Assembly: GCF_003226535.1 (NCBI RefSeq) | Contig: NZ_QKOB01000013.1 | Coordinates: forward strand, 1-64,000 | Source of the DNA: Meiothermus sp. Pnk-1 | GTDB taxonomy: Bacteria > Deinococcota > Deinococci > Deinococcales > Thermaceae | DNA length: 64,000 nucleotides | Direction of reading: 5' to 3' | Part shown: piece by piece, positions 62,777-64,000 of the stretch | Position numbering within the stretch: the first letter of the stretch is position 1 | Layout of the letters: every line of letters begins with the position of its first letter | Made by a program: the position numbers and the translations under genes | Notes under the pieces: model-generated | What the model saw: the letters and a program-made list of their open reading frames with translations, nothing else | Told to the model about the DNA's origin: nothing | Databases searched by the model: none

Positions 62777-64000
62777 TCACTTGGCGTTGGCGTTCCAGAA
62801 GGCCACCGCGTCGTCGAGGGCCTGCTTGGCGCTTTTCTTACCCAAGAAGGCGGCCTCGATGTTGTCGTTGAAGTTTTTGTAGACGTCGTCGGTGTTCTTG
62901 GGGGGTTTGAAGCCCGGGTTGATCAGGCGGCCAGAGCTCGAGTTCATCCCCTTGCCGATCTCGAGGGGGTCGTCGCTCTTGGCCTTGAGGCCGGGGTCGC
63001 TCTCGCAGCCCTTGGCGGTGCAGACGATGGGTACCACGTTGGCGAACTTGACCTGGTTGGCGCGGTTGGTCATGAACAGGGCAAAGCGGGCCGCCGCGGC
63101 TTGGTTCTTGGAAGCCTTGGGGATTACCAGATCCATCGCCCCGCCGGTCTGGATCCCGGCCTTACCCAAAGGAGCACTGGCGATCTTGGTCTTTTTGTAG
63201 AGGTCGGGGTTGGCCTCCTTGACCCGGTTCAGCGAGGTCGGAGCCCCCACGATGATGGCAGCCTTACCTTGGCTGTAGAGCTCGTTGGAAAGCTGGAAGG
63301 CTTCCTTGCGCAAGAGCTCCTGGGGGATCACGTCGTTCTTCATGGCGTCGACGTACTTTTGCAAGAGGGCCACGTGCGCCGGGGAGTTGAAGTTGGCCTT
63401 GCCGTCCTTGTCGTAGATGGAGAGGCCCTCGAGGAAAAAGCGGCCCAAGAAGCTCGCACCGTTGGGGTCCTTGACCGGGGGCAACCAGCCGTAGGCCCCG
63501 GTGGCCTTCTTGATCCTCTCGGAGGCGGCGAGCAGGTCGTCGGTGTTCCTTATGCCCTTGACGTCCACCCCGGCCTTGGCAAAGAGATCGGGGTTGTACA
63601 TCATCACCCCCTGGTCGAGCCAGCCGTACCAGGGCAGGCCGTAGACCTGGCCGTCCACGGTGAAAATGTCCAACACGTTGGGATAGTAGAGCTGGTTGAG
63701 CAAGCCGCGCGAGACCACCTGGGTGATGGGAAGCAGGATGCCGTTCTGGGCGGCGGCGAAGGTGGAGTCTTGCCACAGGTTGACCACGTCGGGGGCCTTG
63801 CCGAGCGCAATGGAGGCGGTGAGGTCGCGCTCCATGGTGTCCTGCTTGTCCACCCACTTGACCTTGATGGTGGGGTTGGCCCGCTCGAACTCGGCGATAG
63901 TGCTTTTGATGTAGTTGTCGAAGTTGGGGCTCAGGTAGTAGGTCCAGAACTCGATCTGGGTCTGAGCAAAAGCGCTCAATCCCAGCGCCATCGCTCCTGC
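62777..64000 (-). CDS. ABC extracellular sugar-binding protein (importer 1), 5' end cut by window edge
   Basis: At least 404 residues. The visible N-terminus MALGLSAFAQTQIEFWTYYL is the end of a signal peptide; the first codons and promoter lie beyond base 64000. Blocks: FDNYIKSTIAEFERANPTIKVKW, APDVVNLWQDSTFAAAQNG, YGLPWYGWLDQGVMMYNPDLFAKAGVD, AAIIVGAPTSLNRV. A CTAKGCESD pair of cysteines near residue 320 may form a disulfide. Delivers the substrate to importer 1, upstream of DUF4127 and nagA. Confidence 0.9.
   Translation of the reverse strand, partial: AGAMALGLSAFAQTQIEFWTYYLSPNFDNYIKSTIAEFERANPTIKVKWVDKQDTMERDLTASIALGKAPDVVNLWQDSTFAAAQNGILLPITQVVSRGLLNQLYYPNVLDIFTVDGQVYGLPWYGWLDQGVMMYNPDLFAKAGVDVKGIRNTDDLLAASERIKKATGAYGWLPPVKDPNGASFLGRFFLEGLSIYDKDGKANFNSPAHVALLQKYVDAMKNDVIPQELLRKEAFQLSNELYSQGKAAIIVGAPTSLNRVKEANPDLYKKTKIASAPLGKAGIQTGGAMDLVIPKASKNQAAAARFALFMTNRANQVKFANVVPIVCTAKGCESDPGLKAKSDDPLEIGKGMNSSSGRLINPGFKPPKNTDDVYKNFNDNIEAAFLGKKSAKQALDDAVAFWNANAK

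Overview
The window looks like a chromosomal segment of a thermophilic Deinococcus-Thermus bacterium, most likely Meiothermus or a close relative in the Thermaceae. This rests on high GC content, very frequent CTCGAG (Leu-Glu) hexamers, a four-gene cytochrome bc operon in the Thermus order fbcC-fbcX-fbcF-fbcB, a 23S-5S-tRNA-Gly unit not linked to a 16S gene, an aqualysin-like secreted protease, and many -10 boxes placed 6-8 nt before start codons, which suggests leaderless mRNAs. Genus assignment is inference. Left edge (1-1.7 kb): the 3' end of a large serine recombinase gene abuts a comM/yifB gene cut just after its NPCPC motif, so a mobile element has probably inserted in the competence helicase gene. 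A small two-domain DNA-binding protein follows. 1.7-5.9 kb: MFS transporter, HAD phosphatase, enolase-superfamily epimerase, P-loop protein and a secreted protein. 5.9-11 kb: a UgpB-like ABC uptake cluster with two permeases, two tandem binding proteins and a TIM-barrel enzyme. 11.2-14.5 kb: the fbcCXFB respiratory operon, closed by a strong terminator. 14.6-19.3 kb: VOC protein, conserved hypothetical, AcuI-type reductase, a structured leader before an amine oxidase gene broken by one in-frame stop, a fused MoaD-MoaE and a small membrane protein. 19.3-27.6 kb: GAF-GGDEF-EAL protein with altered motifs, rlmN, FKBP isomerase, rapZ-yvcK plus a glucodextranase-C-like membrane protein, a hypothetical protein and alr. 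27.6-30.9 kb: tRNA-Gly, 5S and 23S, all minus strand, with recognisable promoter and terminator. 31-46 kb: GNAT, PuuD-like amidotransferase, lysA, a regulator divergent from an MFS gene, DUF72, MFS, MOSC, subtilase, folB/folP, two tRNA-Ser genes, fabI, DinB, and a MarR-DHA2 exporter pair with an obvious operator. 46.2-51.2 kb: etfA, etfB, acyl-CoA dehydrogenase, a small beta-flower-like protein and phosphoglucomutase; then an OYE-type oxidoreductase. 52.4-64 kb, minus strand: an amino-sugar catabolic locus. A CUT1 ABC importer (binding protein running off the right end, two permeases) is followed by a DUF4127 gene, nagA, a SIS-domain deaminase, nanE, a BadF-type amino-sugar kinase, and then a second CUT1 importer with its own promoter. 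Imported N-acetylhexosamines would be phosphorylated, epimerised, deacetylated and deaminated to fructose-6-phosphate. No ATPase gene accompanies any of the three CUT1 importers in the window. The best candidates for undescribed biology are DUF4127 inside the amino-sugar locus, dispersed heptanucleotide ACGCNNN repeat tracts, the switch-like leader at 16.6 kb, and the comM junction.
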